Source of the DNA: Flavobacterium silvaticum
GTDB lineage: Bacteria > Bacteroidota > Bacteroidia > Flavobacteriales > Flavobacteriaceae
NCBI RefSeq assembly: GCF_012911565.1
Contig: NZ_JAAMPU010000106.1
Location: forward strand, 186,001-250,000
Direction: 5' to 3'
DNA length: 64,000 bases
Shown here: piece by piece, positions 1 to 9,312 of the stretch
Layout: every line of letters begins with the position of its first letter
Numbering within the stretch: position 1 is the first letter of the stretch
Translations under genes and position numbers: made by a program
Notes under the pieces: model-generated
What the model saw: the letters and a program-made list of their open reading frames with translations, nothing else
Database searches by the model: none
What the model was told of the DNA's origin: nothing

Positions 1-272
1 TGGCCGAATCTGAAAATTATATTTAAAATTATTTCCGTTACATAATTTGATTGTGATTATTTCGGGCGTTTAAAACATATTTTAATAGTTTATCATTTAT
101 TTTCAAGTAAGTATATTCCTTACAAAACTCTTAAAATTCTGACCATCGGTTCTGAATCATCGACGAAATGCAATTTATTGATGATTGTTTATGTATCGAT
201 TTTGCATTTTTAATAGTAGTATGATGCCTTGGAAATTACCTATCTTTCGGATCTACCATATCACCAGATTCC
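1..272. other. AT-rich leader upstream of galK
   Basis: This stretch is AT-rich and no coding region is recognised in it. It presumably holds the promoter of galKT, but no clear Bacteroidota promoter (TTG, then TAnnTTTG) could be assigned. Confidence 0.5.
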
Positions 273-1481
273 GTGAATACAAATCACAACCTTTTTTCTG
301 ACGAAACTGAACTGATTTCCAAAACATCAGCCTTCTTTTTCTCGCGTTTCCAAAACCAACCCGACCACATAGTCTTATCACCCGGACGTGTCAATATCAT
401 TGGTGAACATATAGATTACAATGACGGTTTCGTGCTTCCGGCCGCAATCGACAAACACATTTGTTTTGCAATCCGTTTACGACAGGACGATTCGTGCTCA
501 ATCGTATCTATCGACCTTGAAAATGAATTCCATTTTTCAGCCAACGACAAATTGAAGCCACAACCAAAAATGTGGGCGAACTATTTTCTGGGCGTGCTGA
601 ATCAATTACAGTTAAAAGGAAAAAAAATCGGCGGTTTCGAACTTGTATTTTCAAGTTCAATCCCAATGGGCTCAGGACTTTCATCTTCGGCAGCTTTGGA
701 ATGCGGATTCGGTTTTGCATGCAACGAGTTATTCGACCTGGGTTTGTCATCTGAAGAAATCGCTGTTGCGGGACAAAAGGCAGAACACACGTTTGCAGGC
801 GTCAACTGCGGCATCATGGATCAGTTCGCAAGTGTTTTTGGAAAGAAGGATTGCGTCATAAAACTCGATTGCACCACCTTGGAATATGAATACCATGAAG
901 CAAATCTGGGTGATTATGCATTCATTTTGTATGACAGTTGCGTCAAGCATACACACCTGACTTCGGGCTATAATGACAGGCGGCGCGATGTGGAAGATGG
1001 ATTGGCCGTCATCACCCGGAATTTCCCGAAGGTAAAAACGTTCCGGGATTGCAACGAATCGCAACTGCGAACCTTAAAAGACGAACTTGGCGAAGTCATT
1101 TACAAACGCTGTCTCTTTGTGGCCAATGAAATCGAAAGAGTCCAGAATGCCGTAAAAGCACTCGACCACAATAATCTGTCTGAACTCGGACGTTTGATGG
1201 CCGAAGCACATCATGGATTGTCGACACAATACGAAGTCAGTTGCCCGGAAATGGATTTTCTTGCCGATTTGGCAAATGCCGATGAAGCAGTCCTCGGATC
1301 ACGTATGATGGGTGGCGGTTTTGGCGGATGTACGATTAATCTGGTTCATAAAGAGGCTATTCCGCGATTGACACAAAAACTCCAATCGGCATATAAAACC
1401 CGTTTTGGCATCGATATAAAAGTCTATCCGGTATTGCTGTCGGACGGCACAAGATTTTACACGCAACATGCAACAGTTTGA
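273..1481 (+). CDS. galK: Galactokinase
   Basis: The product phosphorylates galactose to galactose-1-phosphate, the first committed step of the Leloir pathway, in the cytoplasm. At 402 residues it has normal family length. It shows the galactokinase signature PGRVNIIGEHIDYNDG near residue 37, the GHMP-kinase ATP loop PMGSGLSSSAALE near residue 130, and the C-terminal glycine-rich GGGFGGCTIN. The only sensible start is GTG at 273: the frame is open back to a stop at 222-224 and has no ATG upstream of the signature. The 3' end overlaps galT by 14 bases, so the two genes are surely one transcript. No galactose mutarotase or sugar transporter is adjacent inside the window. Confidence 0.95.
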   Translation: MNTNHNLFSDETELISKTSAFFFSRFQNQPDHIVLSPGRVNIIGEHIDYNDGFVLPAAIDKHICFAIRLRQDDSCSIVSIDLENEFHFSANDKLKPQPKMWANYFLGVLNQLQLKGKKIGGFELVFSSSIPMGSGLSSSAALECGFGFACNELFDLGLSSEEIAVAGQKAEHTFAGVNCGIMDQFASVFGKKDCVIKLDCTTLEYEYHEANLGDYAFILYDSCVKHTHLTSGYNDRRRDVEDGLAVITRNFPKVKTFRDCNESQLRTLKDELGEVIYKRCLFVANEIERVQNAVKALDHNNLSELGRLMAEAHHGLSTQYEVSCPEMDFLADLANADEAVLGSRMMGGGFGGCTINLVHKEAIPRLTQKLQSAYKTRFGIDIKVYPVLLSDGTRFYTQHATV

Positions 1482-2523
1482 CAAAGAAAATCATTCGCAC
1501 AGACGCTATAATCCGTTGCTTGGCGAATGGGTCTTGGTATCACCACACAGATCGAAACGGCCCTGGCAGGGACAAAAAGAAGCAACATCGTCCGAACAGC
1601 TTCCATCATTTGATCCAACCTGTTACTTATGCCCCGGAAACGAGCGCGCCAACGGATTGTTCAATCCAGACTACAAAGACTGTTTTGTTTTTGACAACGA
1701 TTTTCCGGCCTTACTGAATGAGCCTGTCAAAGCCAATTCCAATGATAATCCGTTGTTTCGGATGGAACCGGAAAGAGGGATCAACCGCGTGGTTTGCTTC
1801 TCTCCCAAACACAATGTGACTTTGGCGCAAATGGATGCGACAGATTTGATTCCGATAGTGGAAACCTGGAAAAAAGAATATCGCGAAATCGGTGCTTTGG
1901 ATTACATCAATTACATCCAGATTTTCGAGAACAAAGGAAGCATCATGGGTTGCAGTAATCCACATCCGCACGGGCAAATCTGGGCACAGTCATCACTGCC
2001 GACACAAATCCAAAAGACACAGGATCACTTATTGGATTATTACAAAACCCACGGCAAAAGCCTTTTGACCGATTATGTTTCAAAGGAACTTGAATCGAAA
2101 GAAAGGATTGTTGCAGATAACGAACATTTTGCGGCACTTGTTCCATTTTGGGCAATCTGGCCATATGAAACAATCATTATAAGTAAAAGACATTTTGGTC
2201 GCATTACAGATATGACTTCAGATGAAACAGCAGCTTTTGCATCCATAATCAGCAGGTTGACCATCAAATACGACAACCTTTTTGAAACCTCGTTCCCCTA
2301 TTCTTCCGGAATCCATCAAGCCCCGACCGATGGTGAAGAACACGTGGAATGGCATTTCCATATGCATTTCTATCCGCCTTTGCTGCGATCGGCATCCGTA
2401 AAGAAATTCATGGTCGGATATGAGATGATGGCTGAAGCTCAACGCGATATATCGCCCGAAAAAAGCGCTGCCATCTTGCGGGAACTGCCGGAAATCCATC
2501 ATTCCAAAAATCGACCGGCGTAA
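1468..2523 (+). CDS. galT: Galactose-1-phosphate uridylyltransferase
   Basis: The enzyme exchanges UMP between UDP-glucose and galactose-1-phosphate, the Leloir step after galactokinase. The 351-residue chain carries the active-site motif NPHPHGQIWA near residue 162, whose second histidine is the uridylylated nucleophile in this family. It also has zinc-site-like cysteines (YLCPGN) near residue 52 and the C-terminal EEHVEWHFHMHFYPP. ATG at 1468 lies inside the end of galK, which points to translational coupling. No terminator hairpin follows directly; tRNA-Ser begins 58 bases downstream. Confidence 0.95.
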   Translation: MQQFDKENHSHRRYNPLLGEWVLVSPHRSKRPWQGQKEATSSEQLPSFDPTCYLCPGNERANGLFNPDYKDCFVFDNDFPALLNEPVKANSNDNPLFRMEPERGINRVVCFSPKHNVTLAQMDATDLIPIVETWKKEYREIGALDYINYIQIFENKGSIMGCSNPHPHGQIWAQSSLPTQIQKTQDHLLDYYKTHGKSLLTDYVSKELESKERIVADNEHFAALVPFWAIWPYETIIISKRHFGRITDMTSDETAAFASIISRLTIKYDNLFETSFPYSSGIHQAPTDGEEHVEWHFHMHFYPPLLRSASVKKFMVGYEMMAEAQRDISPEKSAAILRELPEIHHSKNRPA

Positions 2524-2581
2524 AAAACAGCAATTAATTTTTTACAACCCATTTTTTTGTTTTCTTTGCAACCGCAAATTT

Positions 2582-2668
2582 AGAGAGGTGTCCGAGTGGT
2601 TGAAGGAGCAAGCCTGGAAAGTTTGTATGTGGGCAACTGCATCGTGGGTTCGAATCCCATCCTCTCTG
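2582..2668 (+). tRNA. tRNA-Ser (anticodon GGA)
   Basis: The RNA is a class II tRNA of 87 bases. The acceptor stem AGAGAGG (2582-2588) pairs with CCTCTCT (2661-2667), with G as discriminator. The anticodon stem is 2609-2613 with 2621-2625, and the loop carries GGA at 2616-2618. A long variable arm spans roughly 2626-2643. The T arm is GTGGG-TTCGAAT-CCCAT (2644-2660). The 3' CCA is not fully encoded. Confidence 0.96.
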
Positions 2669-2672
2669 CAAG

Positions 2673-2701
2673 AAAAGCGCTTTCGTGGAAAGCGCTTTTT
2701 T
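2673..2701 (+). terminator. Intrinsic terminator after tRNA-Ser
   Basis: A perfect 11-bp stem AAAAGCGCTTT (2673-2683) and AAAGCGCTTTT (2689-2699) encloses CGTGG and runs into a T tract. It lies 4 bases after the tRNA. Confidence 0.85.
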
Positions 2702-2755
2702 AGTTTCATACGGCGGCGAAAGACTTTTTCGTCTTTCGTAAGACGTATGAAACTA
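2701..2755. repeat. Nested inverted repeat
   Basis: The outer arms TAGTTTCATACG (2701-2712) and CGTATGAAACTA (2744-2755) are perfect 12-base complements. Inside them CGAAAGAC (2717-2724) pairs with GTCTTTCG (2731-2738). The element is a second, larger hairpin directly behind the tRNA terminator. Confidence 0.8.
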
Positions 2756-2763
2756 AAAAAGAA

Positions 2764-2790
2764 GCCGCTAACAAAGCGGCGCTTTTTCTT
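2764..2790 (+). terminator. Third hairpin behind tRNA-Ser
   Basis: GCCGC (2764-2768) pairs with GCGGC (2776-2780) over a 7-base loop and is followed by a T-rich run. It looks like a weak rho-independent terminator. Confidence 0.5.
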
Positions 2791-2855
2791 GGTCAAAGTA
2801 TCCCAAAAGGGATCAACGTAGTTAATCCCATATTTTTAGGCCGTATAAAACCATT

Positions 2856-2926
2856 GGAGACTTGCAAATCGGCGTGTTTTCCTGGTCGATTTCTCTTCAA
2901 GGGTCAACACCTGAATCTAAGTCTCC
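2856..2926. other. Possible structured RNA or operator in gap
   Basis: In the otherwise empty stretch 2791-3022, GGAGACTT (2856-2863) is a perfect complement of AAGTCTCC (2919-2926). GTGTT (2874-2878) and AACAC (2906-2910) give an inner pairing. The element is 71 bases, close to tRNA size, but no T-arm or anticodon arm could be found. Function unknown. Confidence 0.3.
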
Positions 2927-3022
2927 TATTTAGTAATACCAACCTTCCGTATCAGGCTATAAATAATCAATGAAGTTCATGCCTAAACCTTAGATACGTG
3001 GGGATAATTCGAGAAAAATCAA

Positions 3023-4960
3023 CTACTCATCAATCACCCGCTTAATCCCCAACTTCTGGATTTTCGATGCCAGCGTAGTTGGTGGAACACCCAAAATATC
3101 CGCTGCGCCCCCAACACCACGGATGCGTCCGTTGACACGTTTGAGTACGGCTTCAATATGCTCGCGTTCGTTTTCTTCTATCGTCCTAAGATACCAGCTG
3201 CTGTTCATTTCGGGATCCTGAAAGTTTACGGGTAACGGAATTTCTTCGATAGTATCAGTCCGCGATAGCAATACGCTGCGTTCCATCAGATTTTCAAGTT
3301 CACGGATATTTCCCGGCCAACTGTATTGCAATAAACCTTTGAGTGCCTTTTCAGATAAATGGGCCACAGGCTTATGATTCTTTGAGGCAAAATGTTTGAG
3401 GAAATGTTTGGCAAGCCGTGGAATATCTTCACGTCTTTCGCGCAACGGCGGAATTTCTATCGGGAACACATTGAGGCGATAATACAGGTCAAGCCGAAAA
3501 CGACCTTCGGCAACTTCCTTTTCCAATTTTCGGTTTGTAGCCGCTACAATACGAACGTCGACTTTTATGGTGTTCGAACCGCCAATCCTTTCGATTTCTT
3601 TTTCCTGAAGCGCACGAAGCAGTTTCGCCTGTATTTCCATTGGCATTTCACCTATTTCGTCCAGGAATAACGTCCCCTTATGTGCCAGTTCAAATTTTCC
3701 GATGCGTTTGTCGACGGCACCTGTAAATGCGCCTTTTTCATGACCGAACAATTCCGTTTCTATAAGATTCGTAGGTAAAGCCGAACAATTGACTTTAATA
3801 AACGGCCCGTCTTTTCGTCGAGAAATCATGTGGATGCTCGAAGCGATGCGTTCCTTTCCGGTTCCGCTTTCTCCCAAAATCAGGACTGTGGTATCGGCGG
3901 TAGCGACTTGTAAAATGTTGTCGAACACAGACAACAGTGCCGGGCTTTTGCCAATAATTCCGGGGAAATCACCTGCTCCATCCTTTACTTTCTCTTGTTT
4001 TGGTGCTACAATTTCAGGTTGCCTGATGTCATGCCCAAGAATTCGGGAAATAGTCTTTGAAAGGAAATGACCTATCCGATCACACATTTCCAGATGGGCT
4101 TCATCAAATCCATCGGGACGTCGGCTGAAAAAAGAAAAGAAAAAAACGCTGTCCGGCTCAGATGGAACCGGAATAGGGAACGTGATATTGCTTCGGGCAC
4201 CAAAACCTGCCGCCATGACTTGCTTCATGGGCACATCGCGACACAAGGCGGCAAAATCTTCATTAACATACAACGAAGCGCGACGGTCAATCCTGACATC
4301 GTATTGCAGCGACTTCACTTCATGTTCTTTGAGCGAAGTAATATTCTGGAATTCAGCCATGCCTATTTTTTGGTATTCCGAAAAACCGGTGCGCATATAG
4401 CCAATCGTCTTATCTGTTTCTTTTTTGCCCGTCCTGTAAACCGCAATCAAAACATCGAAAGGGAACAGCGGCTGCAGCGATTGTGTGATGGCGAAGATAC
4501 TCTGGTCAAAATCGGTGGCTTTTTCAAGAAGTTCCTTTGCCTTTTTCTGGAAGGTTTCCTCTTTTCGCAGCATGGCCTCCATACCATTCTGCTGGTGATA
4601 TTGGGCTATTTCCATGGCGACAAGCAAGTCCCGTTCGCGGAAAGGTTTGACCAGAAATCCATACGGATGTGTCGCCTTGGCCTGATTCAATACTTGTTCA
4701 TTGGAATTGGCAGACAGATAGATAAAAGCAATATTTTCGTCTTTGAGATGTCGCGCCAAATCGATTCCGGTTTCTTTTCCAGAGAGGAAAATATCGAGCA
4801 GTACCAATCCCGGCCGTTCCTTTTCGATCATCTTTTTGGCATCGGGAACTGTCCTTGCAATGCCAATGACATGATAACCAGCCCTTTTGAGCATGAGCTG
4901 CAGGTGGTTCGCCTCGACGAACTGGTCTTCCACAATCAATATCCGGGTTCCTTTTTGCAT
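3023..4960 (-). CDS. Sigma-54-type response regulator with GAF-like domain
   Basis: This is an NtrC-class activator of 645 residues. A receiver domain (1-120) has the acidic pocket E11/D12, phosphoacceptor D56, S83 and K105. A GAF-like linker domain lies at about 140-305. The AAA+ core (about 330-570) has Walker A GESGTGKE (363-370), the sigma-54 contact loop GAFTGA (410-415) and Walker B LFLDEIGE (431-438). A Fis-type helix-turn-helix closes the chain (about 600-645). All residues needed for phosphorylation, ATP hydrolysis and sigma-54 contact are present, so it should activate RpoN-dependent promoters. The kinase gene ends 2 bases upstream, so the two are co-transcribed partners. The target genes cannot be read from the sequence. 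Confidence 0.93.
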   Translation of the reverse strand: MQKGTRILIVEDQFVEANHLQLMLKRAGYHVIGIARTVPDAKKMIEKERPGLVLLDIFLSGKETGIDLARHLKDENIAFIYLSANSNEQVLNQAKATHPYGFLVKPFRERDLLVAMEIAQYHQQNGMEAMLRKEETFQKKAKELLEKATDFDQSIFAITQSLQPLFPFDVLIAVYRTGKKETDKTIGYMRTGFSEYQKIGMAEFQNITSLKEHEVKSLQYDVRIDRRASLYVNEDFAALCRDVPMKQVMAAGFGARSNITFPIPVPSEPDSVFFFSFFSRRPDGFDEAHLEMCDRIGHFLSKTISRILGHDIRQPEIVAPKQEKVKDGAGDFPGIIGKSPALLSVFDNILQVATADTTVLILGESGTGKERIASSIHMISRRKDGPFIKVNCSALPTNLIETELFGHEKGAFTGAVDKRIGKFELAHKGTLFLDEIGEMPMEIQAKLLRALQEKEIERIGGSNTIKVDVRIVAATNRKLEKEVAEGRFRLDLYYRLNVFPIEIPPLRERREDIPRLAKHFLKHFASKNHKPVAHLSEKALKGLLQYSWPGNIRELENLMERSVLLSRTDTIEEIPLPVNFQDPEMNSSWYLRTIEENEREHIEAVLKRVNGRIRGVGGAADILGVPPTTLASKIQKLGIKRVIDE

Positions 4961-4962
4961 TT

Positions 4963-7203
4963 TCAGTCGTTTGTTGGTAGTGAAAATCGTATGACTATAT
5001 GTGTTCCTTTGTCGCTGAACATTTCAATATCTGCATGAATATCCAGGCTCAGGCCATAAATTAGACGGGTTCCGAGGGAATTCGGGTTGTGAAGGTCGAA
5101 TCCATCGGGCAAACCGACTCCATTGTCGCTCACTTCGAGGACAAACGAATTGTCTTCCTGTTCTTTTAGTGAAATACCGACGATTTTTTCACGCCGGTTC
5201 GGGAAAGCATATTTCATGGCATTGGTAATAGCTTCATTGAGGATAAGGCCAATGGGAACGGTGTGCGAAAGCGGAAAGTCGACCTTATCGATGTCAAGCA
5301 TAAAACGGACACCGTCTCCGGATTCGGAAGCCTGTTGTAAATAATCGACAAGTTCGGTTATGTAAGACGGCATATCGGTCATGGAAAGATTTTCGGTCTG
5401 ATACAACTTTTGATGTATCAAAGACATGGCCTGGACCCGATGCTGGCTATCGGCAATAGCCCGTCTGGCTTCTTTCCCTTTTATGAATTCCGTCTGGCTT
5501 TCGAGCAATCCGGTAACCATATGCAGGTTGTTTTTGACGCGGTGATGTATTTCGCGCAGCAGCCATTCTTTCTCCTGAAGCAAATGTTCGAGCGATTTGT
5601 TTTTGTCGTTGATTTCGGCTTGCTGTTTTTGCAGCAGCATGTTGGAACGTTGTTTCAATCGATAGCCTTTGTAAAGCAAAAAGAGTATAATGATGACCGA
5701 TATCAAACTACCCAAAATGATATTCCGGATCAGTTTTTCTTTCGCGAGATTGTCATTCTGGATTTGCGTCCGTTTGGTCAACAGCAGGATGTCTTTGTCT
5801 TTTTTCTCGGTTTCGTACAAAACGTTCAATTGATTGATCTGCCTGCTTTTGGATTCTATGAGTACCTTATCTGTCCATATCTTGAATTCCTGAAAGCGTC
5901 TGATGGCGCCTTTGTAATCTCCTTTGATGGAATCCATCTTGAATTTCCAGTATAAGAGTTTGTCCCTGTTGATTTCAGAATCTGTCAGTTTTGAGACGCT
6001 GTCATATCGGGCTATCCAGAATTCCGCCCTTTTTAAATCGGACGAACCCAGATAGAGCGGGATTAACATATTCAACGAATTCGTGTACGAAATATAATTG
6101 AGTTTTTGGACAGACAGCATTTTCTCTACACCTGCAGCGTGCTTCTTTGCCAGCGGAAAATTTTGTTTCATCAGGTACAGATGCACCAACAGACAATCCA
6201 AAATGCCTTCATCCACTTTTTTCATATCCGGATGTTTTCGAAGCATCTGTAAGGTAAACGTAAGTGCTTCATCTGTTTTATGCTGGGAGATCTGTACTTC
6301 TGCAATATTGAAAACCATGGTTGTGATGGCAACTATATCCTGGTAACGTTCCGCATAACCGAGTGCCTTGTTGTAATAGTTGAGTGCCGGATCGAATTGC
6401 TCGATTTGTACATACGACGAACCCAATCTGTTGTAAATCGGGCACATCAACATGGAGTCGTCTTTTAATTTTTCTGCCGTCCGCACGGCTAAAAGCCCAT
6501 AGCGGATCGCTTCTTTATAATCGCCCAACGAATTGTACACACTGCCCAATAAATCATAAGTCGTATGAAGTTGATCGTAATGGGCTTTCTGATATAAAGC
6601 AGCGGCTTTCTTGAGATATTGTAACGCTTCTGCTCCTTGCCCCAGCAATTGACATACGTCTCCGGCTTCTTTATAGCAATCTCCTTCCCGTTTTAAATTG
6701 CCTGCTTTTTTGAAATAGATCGCCGCCCGGAACAAATACGGATTTCGTTTTTCATACGGAAGCCCGGACAGGCAATGGTTCGACCAAAGCATCACCCATG
6801 CTTCACCTAAAAGATCGAAACTTTTTTGCTTGTCGAATATGGCGATAGCCAGACTTGACGCCTTTTTTCCATTCGGGTAATCGTGCTGTATTTGGTACAG
6901 ATGAGCCATGGCCAATGCATATTTGCCCTTCCCGAGACCGTAGTTGAGTTTGTCGCTTAGCTGTTTTCCTTCGACGGCATACGTCTTTATCTTATCGGTC
7001 TGATCGTTTTTATTGAAGATGTACCAAAAGCAAATTTCAAAATACCTATCGGCCAGTTGCGTGCCTTGGAGTTTTGAAACCGATTGTGCCGCCTGTGTCA
7101 TTTCCGCTTCATCTTTGAAAGTAACTTTTTGGGCCGAAGCGGCTACCGGCATCAGCAAAGCCTGGAAGAACAAAAGGGCGTAAAAGAATAACTGTTTTGC
7201 CAT
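4963..7203 (-). CDS. TPR-domain sensor histidine kinase (HisKA_2 type)
   Basis: The 746-residue kinase begins with a signal peptide (about 1-24, ending ASAQ). An exported region rich in TPR-like helical repeats follows (about 90-450), then one transmembrane helix (about 492-513) and a short coiled coil. The HisKA_2 dimerisation box [13 protein letters not shown] (551-563) has H554 as the likely phosphosite. The HATPase has N box [14 protein letters not shown] (654-667), G1 box VSDNGVGLP (691-699) and GTRLI near 711. It should sense a periplasmic or envelope signal and phosphorylate the downstream sigma-54 regulator, whose start lies 2 bases after this stop. The ligand is unknown. Confidence 0.92.
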   Translation of the reverse strand: MAKQLFFYALLFFQALLMPVAASAQKVTFKDEAEMTQAAQSVSKLQGTQLADRYFEICFWYIFNKNDQTDKIKTYAVEGKQLSDKLNYGLGKGKYALAMAHLYQIQHDYPNGKKASSLAIAIFDKQKSFDLLGEAWVMLWSNHCLSGLPYEKRNPYLFRAAIYFKKAGNLKREGDCYKEAGDVCQLLGQGAEALQYLKKAAALYQKAHYDQLHTTYDLLGSVYNSLGDYKEAIRYGLLAVRTAEKLKDDSMLMCPIYNRLGSSYVQIEQFDPALNYYNKALGYAERYQDIVAITTMVFNIAEVQISQHKTDEALTFTLQMLRKHPDMKKVDEGILDCLLVHLYLMKQNFPLAKKHAAGVEKMLSVQKLNYISYTNSLNMLIPLYLGSSDLKRAEFWIARYDSVSKLTDSEINRDKLLYWKFKMDSIKGDYKGAIRRFQEFKIWTDKVLIESKSRQINQLNVLYETEKKDKDILLLTKRTQIQNDNLAKEKLIRNIILGSLISVIIILFLLYKGYRLKQRSNMLLQKQQAEINDKNKSLEHLLQEKEWLLREIHHRVKNNLHMVTGLLESQTEFIKGKEARRAIADSQHRVQAMSLIHQKLYQTENLSMTDMPSYITELVDYLQQASESGDGVRFMLDIDKVDFPLSHTVPIGLILNEAITNAMKYAFPNRREKIVGISLKEQEDNSFVLEVSDNGVGLPDGFDLHNPNSLGTRLIYGLSLDIHADIEMFSDKGTHIVIRFSLPTND

Positions 7204-7437
7204 TGGCTTCGAAAGATAGTCAGTTCAAATTTTGATATAAAAATCTGTTTCTCAAAAGAAAGAGACAAAAAAGAGTGTTTCCCAAAAAAGCGACGAAATA
7301 TCGTTGGATTGGCATCCCGCAACTAAATATAGTCGTGGCATTTAAGATAAATAATGATTTAAATTACTGACAAACAACAACTTAGATATAAAGGCATAGT
7401 GATTGTCTAATTGTGGCCAAATTAAAACCATTATGCC

Positions 7438-8262
7438 ATGAATACAGATTCAAACCGTACCATCCTCTTTATCACAGGAGCTTTCATAAGCCACACCTGC
7501 TGGGATAACTGGAGAAATTATTTTGAAGAGCGCGATTACACAACGCTCGCACCGCCTTGGCCGGGAAAAGATGCCAGTCCCGAAATCCTGCGCCAACGTC
7601 ATCCGGATAGTGAAGTAGCCGCCATCCGCTTAAAAGACCTCATCGCTCATTATGAAGCCATTTGTGACCGGCTGCCGCAAAAACCAATCGTAATAGGGCA
7701 TTCGCTTGGCGGCCTGATTGCACAGATCCTGGCATCGAAAGGAAAAGCACAGCTCGCGGTAGGGCTACATTCGGTTCCGCCCAAAGGAATTTTCACGTAC
7801 AAATTTTCATTCTACAAAGCCGGCTGGGGCGCATTGGGCTTTTTCACATCGGTCAAACGCACATTTATGATGTCTTTGGACCAATGGCGCTATGCCTTCA
7901 CCAACGGCATGCCTGAGGAATGGCAGGAAAGTTCCTATTTCACGTACGCCATCCCGGAATCGAAACTTGCGGTTCGCGATACGATCGGGCCAGATGCTGT
8001 TGTGGATTTCAAAGCACCACACGCGCCATTACTGCTGATTGCCGGCGAAATAGACCATGCGATTCCTTCATCCCTGAACAAATCCAATTACGAGGCGTAC
8101 CAAAATCGCGAATCCATAACAGATTTCAGGGAATTTCCGGGACGCAACCACTTTGTCATCGGGCAACCGGGTTGGGAAGAAATCACGCAGTACATATCGG
8201 AATGGCTTCGGATAAATACCGACCACAAAACAAGAACAGATAACGTATCAAATTCATTTTAA
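7438..8262 (+). CDS. Alpha/beta hydrolase
   Basis: This 274-residue alpha/beta-hydrolase-fold protein has no signal peptide. It shows the nucleophile elbow GHSLGG with S89, an acid in GEIDHAIP near residue 204 and a histidine in GRNHFVIG near residue 238, so the Ser-Asp-His triad is intact. The substrate cannot be inferred; an ester or lactone is possible. It is the first gene of a six-gene operon running to 14189, in which the gaps are 25 bases or less. It is the only member of the operon that appears cytoplasmic. Confidence 0.85.
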   Translation: MNTDSNRTILFITGAFISHTCWDNWRNYFEERDYTTLAPPWPGKDASPEILRQRHPDSEVAAIRLKDLIAHYEAICDRLPQKPIVIGHSLGGLIAQILASKGKAQLAVGLHSVPPKGIFTYKFSFYKAGWGALGFFTSVKRTFMMSLDQWRYAFTNGMPEEWQESSYFTYAIPESKLAVRDTIGPDAVVDFKAPHAPLLLIAGEIDHAIPSSLNKSNYEAYQNRESITDFREFPGRNHFVIGQPGWEEITQYISEWLRINTDHKTRTDNVSNSF

Positions 8263-8287
8263 AACATTCACTAATCAAATCAATCTT

Positions 8288-9298
8288 ATGAAAACAATCT
8301 CCTTATTTCAAAAAAGCCGCCTTACAGCTTTTGTCAGCTCGGCGTTAGTTATGATTTCACTTTTGACAACTCTTTACAGCTGTTCAAAAAAACAGGAAAC
8401 GCTTCCAACCGACCAGAAAGTCGTAAGCGACACTTCACAAACCGTAAAACCCGCTTTGCCTCCCGCCGGATTCACCAGTGATTTTGCGGAAGTAAACGGA
8501 ACCCGCATACATTACGTTTCAGGTGGAAAAGGCGACCCTTTGGTACTTGTCCACGGTTTTGGCCAGAACTGGTATATGTGGAATAGATTGCTTCCTGAGC
8601 TTTCCAAACACTTCACGGTAATCGTTCCGGATTTACGCGGTGTCGGGGAATCGGACAAGCCTGAAAGCGGTTATGACAAAAAGAACATGGCCAAGGATAT
8701 TCACGAACTGGTAGCCAAACTGGGTTACAAGCAAATCAACCTGGCCGGACATGACATTGGGTTGATGGTGGCTTATGCTTATGCGGCACAATATCCGGAC
8801 GAAGTAAAAAAACTGGCTCTGATGGACGCGCTTTTGCCGGGCATTGAACCGGTTTGGTCGCAGGTATCCGCTTCTGCGTGGTGGTTCGGGTTTTTCAACT
8901 GGCCTGCATCTGGCGATATCGTAAAAGGAAAAGAAAAAGAATTCCTGACCAATTTCTGGCCGATGGTGGGACATGTAAAAAATCCGTTTACGGCAGAAGA
9001 AGCCAATGAATTCATCCGTGCCTATTCAACAAACGGTGCCACGACAGGAAGCTTCAAATGGTTCGCCGCCTTTGCACAGGACGGAAAAGACAACCAGGAA
9101 TTCATGAAGACCAAACTCAAAATGCCGTTGCTGGCCATGGGCGGGGAATATTTTGCCGCGGCTTTCCTTAAAGACCATTCCCAACTTGTCGCAGAAAACG
9201 TCACCGAATCCAAAATCGCGGGCGCCGGTCACTGGATCGTACAGGAAAATACAGCCCAGGTAGAGAAAGATCTGTTATCCTTCTTCCTTTCTAAATAA
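8288..9298 (+). CDS. Lipoprotein alpha/beta hydrolase, epoxide-hydrolase/dehalogenase type
   Basis: The chain has 336 residues. A hydrophobic N-terminus ends in the lipobox-like LYSC, with C32 as the lipidated residue. The hydrolase domain has the oxyanion segment HGFGQNWYMW (about 89-98), GHDIGLM with aspartate nucleophile D156 in place of serine, and a late AGAGHWI histidine. An aspartate nucleophile is typical of epoxide hydrolases and haloalkane or haloacetate dehalogenases, and the spacing fits that group. It is therefore probably a membrane-anchored hydrolase of this class. The substrate is unknown. It is second in the operon, 25 bases after the previous gene. Confidence 0.85.
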   Translation: MKTISLFQKSRLTAFVSSALVMISLLTTLYSCSKKQETLPTDQKVVSDTSQTVKPALPPAGFTSDFAEVNGTRIHYVSGGKGDPLVLVHGFGQNWYMWNRLLPELSKHFTVIVPDLRGVGESDKPESGYDKKNMAKDIHELVAKLGYKQINLAGHDIGLMVAYAYAAQYPDEVKKLALMDALLPGIEPVWSQVSASAWWFGFFNWPASGDIVKGKEKEFLTNFWPMVGHVKNPFTAEEANEFIRAYSTNGATTGSFKWFAAFAQDGKDNQEFMKTKLKMPLLAMGGEYFAAAFLKDHSQLVAENVTESKIAGAGHWIVQENTAQVEKDLLSFFLSK

Positions 9299-9312
9299 AT
9301 CCATCAGCAATC

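Noticed and set aside
2588..2821. Open frame beginning MSEWLKEQAWKVCMW
   Set aside because: It is a translation of tRNA-Ser and the hairpins after it. The same false peptide arises from serine tRNAs in many genomes.
4067..5038. 323-codon plus-strand open frame opposite the two-component genes
   Set aside because: It lies wholly antisense to two well-supported genes and shows no protein-like motif. Long shadow frames are expected opposite coding DNA of this composition.
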